Shown here: one piece after another, positions 1-64,000 of the stretch
How the letters are laid out: the number at the start of each line of letters is the position of its first letter
How positions within the stretch are numbered: position 1 is the first letter of the stretch
NCBI GenBank assembly: GCA_054601695.1
Contig: BAAHQB010000044.1
Span: forward strand, 868,001-932,000
From: Amorphochlora amoebiformis
Taxonomy: Eukaryota; Cercozoa; Chlorarachniophyceae
DNA: 64,000 nt
Reading direction: 5' to 3'
Notes under the pieces: generated by a model
The model's database searches: none
What the model was told of the DNA's origin: nothing
The model's input: the letters and a program-made list of their open reading frames with translations, nothing else
Translations under genes and position numbers: made by a program

Positions 1-760
<760 letters not shown>

Positions 761-848
761 GATGCACACCTTTTGACTCGAGAGAGGACGCCATTGAATC
801 TCTGGGGGATATATATGATATATTTTGTATAATATATACATATAAATA

Positions 849-879
<31 letters not shown>

Positions 880-904
880 CATATATGTGTGTATATACAC
901 ATAC

Positions 905-956
<52 letters not shown>

Positions 957-1015
957 GGTGTGTGTGCGTGTTGTGTGCACGTATAACAAGTGTGTATATA
1001 AGATATACACACACA

Positions 1016-1055
<40 letters not shown>

Positions 1056-1546
1056 TTATAATATCTTATATATACAATTACACATCTTTATAACACACAC
1101 ATATATGTACATATATATATATATATATATACATATATACACATACACATATACATACGTATACACAACTCATCCATACACACATACATATATACACAGA
1201 CGTACGTATGCGTATTTATAAACATACCCATACATACACACAAACATACCCATACACACACGAGAAAGCCCCATCTATACACCAATACATTTAGACAAAG
1301 AAACAGAGAGTAAATATATATATATTTATACATATATATATATATATATATATATAATATAAACATACATACATACACATATATAAATACATCCATACCC
1401 ACGATACATACATACGCAACATACGCGCATACGTATTTACAAACACACTCATACATACACAGAACATATCCATACATATACACAAATATACCCTATAAAC
1501 ACAAGAAAAACAAAGCCAAAAAAGTACGAAATCACATTTTCTCATG

Positions 1547-1593
<47 letters not shown>

Positions 1594-1605
1594 ATATATA
1601 CACGC

Positions 1606-1667
<62 letters not shown>

Positions 1668-1727
1668 CGTTTTTCGTACCGAGGTGTAATGGTAATGGAT
1701 ATTCGTTTTCTACTACCGTCCCTAGTG

Positions 1728-1839
<112 letters not shown>

Positions 1840-2097
1840 ATATATAGCGATAGTGAGAAATACGAAAGAGAGGGGGAGAAAAGGGATAGAAGTATAATTC
1901 ATATATGTACGTATATTTTGGTTATATATGTATATCTACAAATTTATTATGTATGTGTAAACATATATTATATGTAAATTTTTGCATATATATTATATAT
2001 ATAATATATATATATATATATATGTATATCTATACATATATATATATATATATGTATATAAATAAACATGTATATATATATATATATATGCATATAA

Positions 2098-2137
<40 letters not shown>

Positions 2138-2144
2138 CTATATC

Positions 2145-2176
<32 letters not shown>

Positions 2177-2220
2177 CATACTTACGTATATGTAAATAAA
2201 TTAGATTAATATTTATGTGC

Positions 2221-2255
<35 letters not shown>

Positions 2256-2343
2256 ATTTAATGCAATAAAACACATCATGTTAGATTTAGTCGTGCTTAT
2301 TTTTCTTTCGTCCCGATAAGTCATACCAAAGCATGAAAAAAAC

Positions 2344-2403
<60 letters not shown>

Positions 2404-2437
2404 GTGTGTGTGTGTGCGTACATGATATATATTACAC

Positions 2438-2515
<78 letters not shown>

Positions 2516-2524
2516 AGTATGTGT

Positions 2525-2584
<60 letters not shown>

Positions 2585-2593
<9 letters not shown>

Positions 2594-2629
2594 GTATATA
2601 AATATACATGAGTAATTCTGTTTTATACA

Positions 2630-2660
<31 letters not shown>

Positions 2661-2691
2661 GTATATAAATATACATGAGTAATTCTGTTTT

Positions 2692-2705
<14 letters not shown>
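2585..2705. repeat. Direct repeat of about 45 bases
   Basis: GTATATGTATATAAATATAC followed by ATGAGTAATTCTGTTTTATACAT occurs twice, separated by (AT)n. On the minus strand each holds an acceptor-like AAAACAG and could be a micro-exon, which I cannot confirm. Confidence 0.9.
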
Positions 2706-2771
<66 letters not shown>

Positions 2772-2836
2772 CATACATATCAATATATATATATATATGT
2801 GTGTATATGTATATATTTATATTTATATGTATATAC

Positions 2837-2939
<103 letters not shown>

Positions 2940-2974
2940 GTGTGTGTATATGTATGTATGTTAGTTTATCTTAC

Positions 2975-11458
<8,484 letters not shown>

Positions 11459-11961
11459 CCCCAGCGACGGTTTCACTTTCCAAGATTAACGACGTTTCAA
11501 CTTTTATATTGGGGGAAAGTTTGAAACTTATGATCGTGATCCTATTACGTTCACTACGATCATCGATACACTAGGCTTGCTCTGTCACATGATTGCATAA
11601 TTTTAAACTAGCATTGGTTTATTTTTAACGCATGCATACATTATGAATGCATGCACATGTGCATTATGAACACACACACACACACACACACAATATCACA
11701 CATACATGTGTGTGTGTGTGCATGCATTACATAATATTTCTAAACCAACAGCAACGTACATGATCATGAACATATACAGTTAACGTTGTCGGAAGTTGAC
11801 TATGACTCATGATTAGTAATTATGTCCAATTTAGTCCCAAAGCCGAGCATGACTTTCTGGGTATTCCCACGGCATCTAGAAGCGAGAAGATTTTCTCTAG
11901 GGCTAAGGCCGGGGGTTGAAGTAGTCTGATGGATGTGCCAGCTCCGGGAATGGGTGAGGAA
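11459..11961. other. Gap between the zinc-finger gene and the basic-protein gene
   Basis: Unique DNA of ordinary composition, probably the 3' UTR of the zinc-finger gene and promoter of the next minus-strand gene. It includes a (CA)n run followed by (TG)n at about 11670-11720 that could form a short hairpin. No coding exon seen. Confidence 0.5.
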
Positions 11962-13031
11962 TCATGTTTTCTCGGGGTACGAATTCTTCATCCTTCGATC
12001 TTTTTTGTGGACTTTCAGATGGCGCTTCATATTGGACTTCTGGGTGAATCCTCGCATACACACAGGGCATGAAAAAGGTTTCTCTCCCGTGTGAACTCGG
12101 ATGTGGGCCTCGACATTCGAACGCGCCGAAAATGTCTTGAAGCAAAAGTTGCACTCGTACTGACATTTATTCTCTGTGAAATACAAACATTCAGAGCGTA
12201 CATGGGGATGAGGATAGAGTCAAACTACTTACTTTCGTCGATGATTACTTCGAAGTGATTTTCAACATCCCCTGGTTTGTGTTCGTAATACGTTGCTGAA
12301 CTCTTGGGAAGTGCGTGATCTGGAAGACCCGACGTTCTCAGTTGGGGGGGTTGGGGTGGAAACGGAAACGGTCGGAGTGGGGATGGTGCTACTAGGGTCG
12401 ACGATGATACTATTGGAGGCGGTGTAGCATGCTGCGGTGCTAAAATTGTGGTGTACATGCAGGGTGTGGAAGTTACTGGCACTACCATATTGGAAGATTG
12501 AAGTGGGAGCGGATTCACCAGATATGGAGATTGCGAAGCGGTGATTGTGGGGTAGTGGTAGGGGTAGATCGAGTGCGCGATTGGAGGCATTGGGAATATC
12601 CTTGAAGATAACATATGAGGGTGTATGGAATGGGCTGGCTGGATCCTTGGAGCTGGGACTGGAGAGACCCCTGGAGGGCCAGGAGGGGCTCCAAGGCGAG
12701 GAGGTACTCCAAGCGTATTTTGTTGAGCTCTCTGTGCGAGTACGGGGGCGAACGTAGAAAGATGTCTCATAGAGACTGTTCCAGATGCATCAAACGGTAT
12801 CTCAGGCTCCGAACCGGCTATCAGAAGGCGGTGATTCGGAGACTGCAGCTTTTGATTCGCAAATACCCGTTCGTTGTGAACGTTGTTTGATTCAGTCTTC
12901 AATCGGCTTCGCTGTTTCGATTCATCGATTTGAAGATTTGGTTTTCTCTTTCTTCTCAACTGCTTCGAATCACTTCTCTCTCCATGCTTGTCAGAAGCTC
13001 CAAGACGAAAAGCACGCTGGCAAGACGGCAT
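11962..13031 (-). CDS. C2H2 zinc-finger protein with Pro-rich N-terminus, 2 exons
   Basis: Probable DNA-binding transcription factor. Exons 13031-12233 and 12173-11962 are joined through a 59-nt intron (donor GTAAGT, acceptor TTTCACAG), giving 336 residues. The N-terminal 130 residues are basic and polar. Residues of about 130-250 are rich in Pro, Ser and Thr with no recognised domain, typical of a disordered activation region. The second exon holds two canonical fingers, each C-x2-C-x12-H-x3-H, joined by an HTGEKPF linker, then a short basic tail. I chose the ATG at 13031; the frame stays open upstream to about 13109 but has no other ATG. In contrast to most genes here, its intron has no microsatellite and the gene is compact. 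A GC-rich stretch at 13200-13270 lies just upstream. Target genes cannot be inferred. Confidence 0.8.
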
Positions 13032-13497
13032 TTTCAAAGTAGAGAATTCGCCCTCTCCTATTTGGCCAGCTTCTCTTCTGGGTAACTGCGGACGCAGTGC
13101 GGAATTCAAATGTGATATTAAGGGGTATTAGCGCAAAAAGTTCTCTTTGCCAACGAAGAGCATCTATGTCATTCTATGAATCTAATAATGTGCCCCTTCC
13201 GCATCTCTAAGCCGGGCGAGGCGGCAGCGGAGAGGCGGCGGGGGGCGCCCCTGCCAGGACACGGAGATGCGTCCGAGACCTACAGAAAAATATTTTAAAG
13301 TGGCCACTAGTGGGCGTCAGCTGCGTCAATGATGAGGGAAAAGACGGTCACTCGGTAAGATGTTCTGAACCATACATATCTGTAAAGACATATCGCACGT
13401 GAAACTCATATCATGGATGCTTGCCCACTTGAGGAAGTCCCACCAGCAATGTAATACAACCTAACCTGAGAACATTGTACTGTTGATCATGTATGTA

Positions 13498-13574
<77 letters not shown>

Positions 13575-13626
13575 GTATACATGCAAATATACATATGCAT
13601 ATACATACACATACACATACACATAC

Positions 13627-13687
<61 letters not shown>

Positions 13688-14722
13688 TATATGTATATGT
13701 TTATATATATATATATATACATGTATGTATGTATATGTATATATATATGTATGTGTATAATATAATTAAAACATTCATAGGAATTACATCCGATGGCAAT
13801 ATCTGACATTATTTTAATACATATGCTCCATAACAGCTTCGCGTCATACGATCGATCACGCTTCCAAGCCTATCACTTTCGTTTGTTCAGAATGGCGCTC
13901 GAGCCACATTTCCCTTTCACAATGGCGACAAGACCTCCTTGAGTCGCCATGACAGTGACATGACGCCGATGTCCTTAATGGATTCACCTAAATAAAGCAA
14001 TGGCTTACCCTCTAATAGTTTTCGTCACGAGGACACGTGTCCGTATATCATCGTCACATGGGGGGGGTGTGCCGATCCGAGCCAATCGCTCCTTACTGCC
14101 CAAGAGAGCTCTAATCCGTCGTAAAAACCATGAAAAGCGTAAAGTTATGGGTGCAGCCCAAGATAGTATCTCTCCGGCGATATTTCGAGTAGAAATCGAA
14201 AACGTGATTAATCATTATTACTGATTCATTAGGATTATTATATTGAAGACTCAATGAAAAGTGTAACATCTACTCATCAACTGTTTTTAAGTTGAAAGTT
14301 TGTAATTGATGTAATGATCCCTGGAAGCTTTCTTAAGTGCATGTCGTACCGGGGTACATGATAGAAAATAGTTAGAGTTAGGGTCAGAATAAGGGATCCT
14401 TAGGGTTAAGGGTTAGGGTTACAGACTTAGAGTTAGGGATAGGTTACTGTCAGGGTTAGGGTTAGGGTGATAGGTTAGGATAACATTTATGATTAGGGCT
14501 GGGGTGAAGGTTAGAATTAGGGTTAGGATTACTATATTAGGGCTAAGATGTGGTTAGGATAGGGTTATGACTTATGAATCTTATGATTAGGAACTGTATT
14601 TGGGTGGCTACTAAGGTTAGGGTTAGGGTTAGGGTTGTACGGCATATACTACAACCCACGAGTCCAGACTCCAGAATTAAGTCATGAGAATTGTAGAATA
14701 TGTATGTATATATATATATATG

Positions 14723-14799
<77 letters not shown>

Positions 14800-15423
14800 G
14801 TCACATAATATGTGTGTGTGTGTATATATGTGTGTATATATATCTAGTTACATAACCATATTGATAACAGTCACTCATTATACTAGTATAATACATTGTA
14901 TTTATACTTATAATCACTGTGACATGTGAGTCATGATGTGACATGATGACTTACATCACATGTGATGATATACTGAAATTAGTAACTGAATTGAAAGTAA
15001 TTTGATACTTGCTACGTACATGTATACTGAGATCCCGTATCTAAATATATATAATTAAAGTAGTACATAATACTACATATATGTGCATATAAATATCAAT
15101 GCGGATATCCGGTGAATAATATTATACTAGTTATATATACATATATACTATGACTCATGATATATATATATATATATATATAACATATATATATATATGT
15201 CATAGTGTCACATAGTATAAATAAATATATATATATATATATATATATCGCAGCTAATCCTCTGAGATAATCCTCTGAGATGATTAACTACTAGTAAAAT
15301 ATGTCCGGACCGTGAATGCATGAGGTATTTTTGTCCGTTTTATGCATATTATCTAGATTATGTGTATAATATTATACTAGTATAATTATACCGATGATAA
15401 GTGATATGTATACTAGATATATC

Positions 15424-15461
<38 letters not shown>

Positions 15462-15672
15462 ATACATATATAATAATATATCTAGATGTGTGCACACACA
15501 TATATACAACATATATCAGATAATATATATATATATATATATATATAATTATCTGGCATTGAATTAATTCCTTTGTTGTTTAACTAGATAACATTTGTAA
15601 TATTAGCTATAATAATTACCATAGCACATATTCTAGATTTTTAGATTCTATGTAGACATACTCAGACATATG

Positions 15673-15710
<38 letters not shown>

Positions 15711-15734
15711 GATAGATATATGTGTATATAAAAG

Positions 15735-15765
<31 letters not shown>

Positions 15766-16016
15766 TATTTATATATACATAATGGTCAATATATATACAT
15801 ATATATAATCCCATCACCATAAGATAATACTATATACATCGCGTGACATCAGATCGTCACCATGAGTGACTGAGCCATGATATGTGTGTATATCTAAATA
15901 TACTCATGATGAGACTTCAATGTTAACTTCGGTGCATTCGCGATCGAGATGCTTAGCAAGTGGACAAGATCTAGCTTTTGTGTTCACGTGCACGTACAGC
16001 CGCGTTATATATAATA
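13032..16016. other. Intergenic region between the zinc-finger gene and the 3' end of eIF5A
   Basis: Holds a GC-rich patch (13200-13270, probably upstream of the zinc-finger gene), an (AT)n/(AC)n block (13498-13760), unique DNA at 13800-14370 with a 74-codon plus frame of no recognised family, degenerate TTAGGG repeats (14370-14640), then AT-rich unique sequence with short (AT)n blocks and ATGAC/GTCAT-rich stretches at 14900-15200. I see no exon chain. Confidence 0.6.
14370..14640 (+). repeat. Degenerate TTAGGG (telomere-type) repeats
   Basis: GTTAGGGTTAGGG and variants on the plus strand, intergenic. Mixed perfect and mutated units. Confidence 0.92.
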
Positions 16017-21105
<5,089 letters not shown>

Positions 21106-21764
21106 ATCGCCACCCGACCTCAACTGGACCCCTGCATTAATTTAGTGAATATTATCGAATCGTAAATTACGGAAAAACAAGGAAATTGATAGTTCATGTT
21201 GGGAAGGAGATATACCACACTCTCAATCTATTGCCAAGGGCCGGAAAAAAATATATTTGGCACATGCAGGAGCTACGGAGCAAGAATTCGGGGGGAATAT
21301 AAGATTCCGGGCTACGTAGTTGAGCGAGCGGATGAAAACATTAAATGGACATTTAAACGTGTTTGTTGGAGGTGGGGTATGCAGAGTGAGAGAATCAACC
21401 CCCTTTTTTTCGCTTTTATAATGGGAAGTAGGCACGACAAAGAGTCAGAAATCATGAAATAAATAGGCTTATTTCGCAAGCTCTTTGCCTAAATTCATAA
21501 AAACAACTTTCTATACCTCTGGTCGTAGGGCCCATGAGATGGATAATTATTAATGCGATCATCCCCGCCAAAGAAACCACACTCAACGCGTTGCGGCAGC
21601 CATGCGCAGCCATACCGTGCCGAGATTTTCAATTTTAGGTGGAATCCGATCATAGTCCGGAATCTAGAAAAAGTCGTGACACGGCCCTAGGTTTCCACCG
21701 ATATTTTGAGTTTTCCTTGGACCCATTTCTAGGTTCCGGTGAACCTCTTGCGGCCCCCCCTGGT
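21106..21764. promoter_or_regulatory. Shared divergent promoter region of eIF5A and chorismate mutase
   Basis: A 659-base unique stretch with no (AT)n array, between the start codons of two genes running apart. Both strands hold open frames of up to 88 codons with no recognised motif. No TATA box is convincing in this background. I infer regulatory function only from position. Confidence 0.5.
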
Positions 21765-43384
<21,620 letters not shown>

Positions 43385-43528
43385 CTAGACAGTTAGGATT
43401 AATATGTATGTATGCACATATTTATATATATAATATATTATTTGTATATATAAATATTTCAACATTTGTACGTACCAAAATACCTATATTTATGAATTAT
43501 ATATACGTATATATATATATACATGTAC

Positions 43529-43571
<43 letters not shown>

Positions 43572-43910
43572 CATATACATATATTTATATATATATATAT
43601 ATATGTACATATAATATATTATATATATGTATATATATACACATATATATTTATATATATATATATATATATATGGATAATGTAAACGTGTATAAATCTA
43701 TAAATTTATATATGTATAATTCGCATATTAATATATTTATATATATATATATAATATATATGTATATATATACATATGTATATATATATATATATATTAT
43801 ACATATTATATATCATATACATATATATATAACAACATGTGTTAAATGTTTAAATGTATACGTGTATATGTATGTATATATATATGAAATAATATATAAT
43901 ATATATATAT

Positions 43911-43943
<33 letters not shown>

Positions 43944-43981
43944 TATATGTATAATATATATATATATATATACCATTTTCT

Positions 43982-51669
<7,688 letters not shown>

Positions 51670-52321
51670 AAAAAGCGACTTGTTGGGCTCAGTTGAGCTC
51701 GCTCGTAGCGATGACCTATGTTATTCGGCAAGGACGGAGATAACAAAGGGGGAGAAACAAATGGATTAGCGAGGTATCGTGCGGAAAGGTATCTATTTCA
51801 AATGTTTGGGGTGATCGCGATTCTGGAGACACCGGTCTAGTGGCTCTAGAATAGAATCCTCAGCTTTCTGTCTACGCACTCTCCTTATTTTCTTGTTGGC
51901 GTCTATGGTCAACCCTCTGGACAACGTACATGTATTCAAATCCAATATGAACCACCTGAGACGGATTTTCCGGCCGTTTGAAGCCGTATCATCCCTCGAG
52001 GATAGGATTCCCAGCACACATAATACTAAGATACTCGCCCATCGCCATCGGCCATGGCGATTGCAAGCCTTCGGGAACGTGCTACGCCCGCGGAGTGACA
52101 AGCGGGGCTCGGAAGCCATCCTTTAGACCAGCATGGATTTATTTTGTCGGCTAAATTTATTTGGGTTCCGATAAATTAACAGTATCTTACAAACAATATA
52201 TTGATATCAAATCGGGAGATACAGTAATATGGTAGAAGAATGGTTATCTTGTTATCTAATATGGATATATGAAGCTAGTTTTATCTATTCGGCACCGGAA
52301 CCCAGTAACCAAAGACGCGGA
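51670..52321. promoter_or_regulatory. Shared divergent promoter region of NAA10 and TRMU
   Basis: About 650 bases of ordinary-composition DNA between NAA10 (minus) and TRMU (plus), matching in size the eIF5A/chorismate mutase gap. It contains the 108-codon minus frame described separately. The true NAA10 start probably lies here, so the promoter proper may be shorter. Confidence 0.4.
51793..52119 (-). CDS. Possible small ORF or first exon with one hydrophobic segment
   Basis: An ATG-initiated 108-codon frame in the gap between the NAA10 and TRMU exons. It has Arg-rich flanks around WASILVLCVLGILSS, which could be a signal anchor or membrane segment, then a basic tail and a TAG. I know no family for it. 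It may be the missing 5' part of NAA10, spliced to 51576, but no donor gives a convincing NAA10 N-terminus. It may also be chance, because this gap is GC-richer and frames stay open longer. Confidence 0.22.
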   Translation of the reverse strand: MASEPRLSLRGRSTFPKACNRHGRWRWASILVLCVLGILSSRDDTASNGRKIRLRWFILDLNTCTLSRGLTIDANKKIRRVRRQKAEDSILEPLDRCLQNRDHPKHLK

Positions 52322-61078
<8,757 letters not shown>

Positions 61079-61745
61079 GGTTGGCCTCAGATGTATAGAT
61101 GTACAAGTTATAGTGGAACATCGGGCTATATGTAACTTGCAAGGTAATTCTAGATGGTTACTGCATGTGGTAATCATGACGCTACGTACTAGACGTATAC
61201 GGTCACTAAATTTCATAATAAAAACAATCTATTACCCTTACGGTATTATTAAACGTTAGTACTATAACAGTATTATGATATTAATATCATATGACTATAC
61301 TCTAGCTATCACTACTAGACTAGTATCTATAGAGTATCGTCATGATGAATGTCATGATTATAGGATTCATACTGAGGGATCTGACGAGTCACTGTGTATT
61401 ATTATCTAGCATCTGACTATCTTCAATCCAAATATCTGGTATGGAAAAAATCTTTTTGTAACTAAGTCTGGTGTATCCGGTATGGAAAAAAATCTTTTTT
61501 GTGATAGTCAATTGCAGCAGCAGCACAAATTGAGTCACACCCATGTAACTAAATTGTTACATGTATATACTGGATATAAAACGATTCGCGATATAATGCT
61601 TCGCCTCTGCTTCTGCTTTTTGTCCATACACTGCGCCTATACATATGATTGTATCTGTACGTGTCTACCCTACATTATTCTTATATTTCACATTAAAATA
61701 TACATTATACGTTCTCACTATATATATATATATACATCTATATAT

Positions 61746-61790
<45 letters not shown>

Positions 61791-61826
61791 GTGTGTGTGT
61801 GTTTGTACAATCTCAAATATGTATAT

Positions 61827-61889
<63 letters not shown>

Positions 61890-62014
61890 CATATATATAT
61901 ATATATATATACATAAACAAACATATAAACACATATGCATATTTATATATGTATCTAGAGGTTGTACATATACACATATATACATATATATATATATATA
62001 CATATGTATATATA

Positions 62015-62066
<52 letters not shown>

Positions 62067-62213
62067 GTGTGTGTGTATAATACACACATTATAAAAATCG
62101 AACACGCACGAGCCAAAAATATGAAATATATTATTATTTTTGCATGCATATATGTGTACAACATGCATATACATATAAATATATATAAAATGCACATAAA
62201 TACATATATATAT

Positions 62214-62266
<53 letters not shown>

Positions 62267-62841
62267 TATTCATGTGTGTATATATACGTCATATATATAC
62301 ATGTATATGTATGTGTGTTAATATATATATATATATATATTGTCCACACACGGACAAAACACATATAAATAGAGATAAAACACAGACACAAAACACCCAA
62401 GCAACTAACCCAACTCACCCAAGCTCAATCCGAACCTGAGTATTAGGCGAAGGATGCGGCACGACCTCCGGCGTCCTCATATCTGACGCCTCTCGACAAC
62501 AATTTCGGGCTCTGAGCTCCCTTCTGTTACTTCGACGGGCTTGGCTTTGATTTGGTTTTTGGATCGAGGTTCTCGTAAATTTGTCCTCATTGTTCTTCTC
62601 GGGGTGAGGGGCATCTACGTATACATGCAAAGCGCTTTCGAGAGGACGAAGGATGATCGGCTACCAACTCGGATCTTTTAAGGTCTTTGTTTGAGGGTTA
62701 TGTGGCGCCATGGCTTCGTCTCAACGTTTGTGAATATTGAAGGGAACTGGAGTTGTCGCCAACTTGTTGGAGGTTCCCGCGCTGGGTTCCATATCCTGGA
62801 TCCCAGGTTGTCTAGAATCCGGAATATTTCTTCGGCTAACC
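61079..62841. other. Intergenic region downstream of TRMU
   Basis: 61079-61690 is unique and AT-rich, with a direct repeat of GGTATGGAAAAAATCTTTTT type at 61439-61500. 61720-62340 is (AT)n with short TG runs. 62400-62840 is unique and GC-richer, with open frames on both strands; a 71-codon minus frame at 62415-62630 has no ATG start and no known family. It probably holds the promoter of the EF-hand-like gene. Confidence 0.5.
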
Positions 62842-63586
62842 ATGACGAACACTCGTCGCAAAGGACCACCTGACCCCACTTTTACGCCCCCTGTCAAGCG
62901 TCAAAAGACGATTCAGCCCTCTGCGAGCGAGTAATAATTATAAATAATGATTGTATGACTAGCATCAGGGTAAAACTTAAGGCATTTTTCACGCTTGGCG
63001 TTTATGCGCGTTAAATCGATGCGAAAATCTGGTCAATGCAACCACTTTCTTATCCTTTCCTCAGACAACTCGCAGCGATTTTCAGCGCAGCGGATCTGGA
63101 TCGCGATGGTATGCCCTTACAATCCTATCCTCCTCACGTTCGAACCCGCCCAAACCGCGCGTGCGCAAAAGGGCGCAAAAATCCTTGCCTCTTTTCGCTT
63201 TTTCCCTGAGTCATGGTTCATACTACGTTGTCTGTGTTGATTCCGGGTCACTTGTAGGTCTCCTCAATCGTAGGGATGTCGCCCGAGTGTCTAAGGCTTT
63301 AGTGAAGTGTAGGCGCAAGATGGGGTGAATATGTCTTCCGCCCTTGTCTCTTTTCCTATCCCCCCCCCCCCCCCCCTTCTTTTTTCCCCTCTAACTCTTT
63401 TTTCGGGTAACTTTGAGTTTATTTAATTTACCTTCCACTAGCAACATTGGGAATGGAGTACCATACACAGACTGGGCTGGGTTGGGACTAGCTGTTTGAC
63501 AAGCGAATACTATTTTAATCTCTCTGTTTTCACTGTGTGCTGTTGTCGTCAGAGGTGAGTCGGATGGAGAAGACGAGAAACTCGAG
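62842..63586 (+). CDS. Start of a gene with an EF-hand-like loop, cut by the right edge
   Basis: Four phase-compatible exons: 62842-62930, 63065-63108, 63258-63324, 63553-63586. The splice sites are strong (acceptors TTTCCTCAG, CTTGTAG, GTCGTCAG; donors GTATGC, GTGAAT) and the introns are short (134, 149, 228 nt) with no (AT)n. The protein starts MTNTRRKGPPDPTFTPPVKR with a basic PPVKRQK stretch. Across the second junction it makes QLAAIFSAADLDRDG-LLNRRD, which fits a 12-residue EF-hand loop with Asp at 1, 3 and 5, Gly at 6 and Asp instead of Glu at 12. It then becomes acidic (GESDGEDEKLE). The next intron becomes (AT)n from 63676. The rest lies outside the window. The loop could be a chance match; a calcium role is not shown. 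Confidence 0.5.
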
Positions 63587-63671
63587 GTACTATAAGAGAA
63601 GTACACACATACTGTACGTGTATATGTGCGTGTACATTTCATAATCCGCAGATGTATGTGGATATGTGATA

Positions 63672-63711
<40 letters not shown>

Positions 63712-63769
63712 TGTATATATATATATATTTATATGTTTGTTTATATATATATATATATATATGTTTGTT

Positions 63770-63812
<43 letters not shown>

Positions 63813-63813
63813 G

Positions 63814-63882
<69 letters not shown>

Positions 63883-64000
63883 AATATATGTATGCACATA
63901 TGTGCGTAGTATATATATACATGTATTATTTGAGACCGATATAAATACACACACACACACATTTACACATATAGTTGCATACATATATAATATAAATATA

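Noticed and set aside
14000-14224. 74-codon plus-strand frame
   Set aside because: No recognised motif, no neighbouring exons with matching phase, and ordinary length for chance in this composition.

Overview
This is eukaryotic nuclear DNA, probably from a unicellular organism that I cannot place. The signs are multi-exon genes with GT-AG and some GC-AG introns, TTAGGG/CCCTAA (telomere-type) repeats inside introns, and a mitochondrial-type tRNA thiouridylase. More than half of the window is dinucleotide repeat, mostly (AT)n with long (AG)n/(CT)n and one long (TG)n. The many apparent Tyr-Ile or Ser-Leu reading frames are translations of these repeats. The real coding sequence is in short unique islands of 20-270 bases between the arrays. 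When islands on one strand are joined at splice sites with matching phase, they give conserved proteins.

Layout, left to right. About 0.8-11.5 kb, minus strand: an unidentified Arg/Ser/Pro-rich gene cut by the left edge. 11.96-13.03 kb, minus: a two-finger C2H2 zinc-finger protein with one 59-nt intron. 13.0-16.0 kb: intergenic DNA with telomere-like repeats. 16.02-21.1 kb, minus: translation factor eIF5A in 8 exons. 21.77-31.1 kb, plus: chorismate mutase in 14 exons, head-to-head with eIF5A. 32.5-43.4 kb, minus: an unidentified acidic gene of about 14 small exons, several tandemly duplicated, with a probable solo LTR in one intron. About 44-51.6 kb, minus: NatA catalytic subunit NAA10. 52.3-61.1 kb, plus: TRMU (mitochondrial tRNA 2-thiouridylase) in 15 exons, head-to-head with NAA10. 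62.84 kb to the right edge, plus: the start of a gene with an EF-hand-like loop.

The genes are housekeeping genes of unrelated pathways (translation, aromatic amino acids, N-terminal acetylation, tRNA modification), so they do not form an operon-like system. What is unusual is the gene architecture. Introns near promoters are ordinary (59-230 nt). Most later introns are expanded to 0.3-1.9 kb of microsatellite or telomere-like repeat that often begins or ends within a few bases of the splice sites. Exon edges, with their splice site, are copied outward into the neighbouring intron at about ten places. One exon family (33.0-34.8 kb) has been duplicated with phase kept, so it can encode a tandem peptide repeat. 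At least four introns in the recognised genes use GC donors.

All exon models were made by eye from splice sites, phase and remembered family sequences. No alignment or transcript evidence was available.
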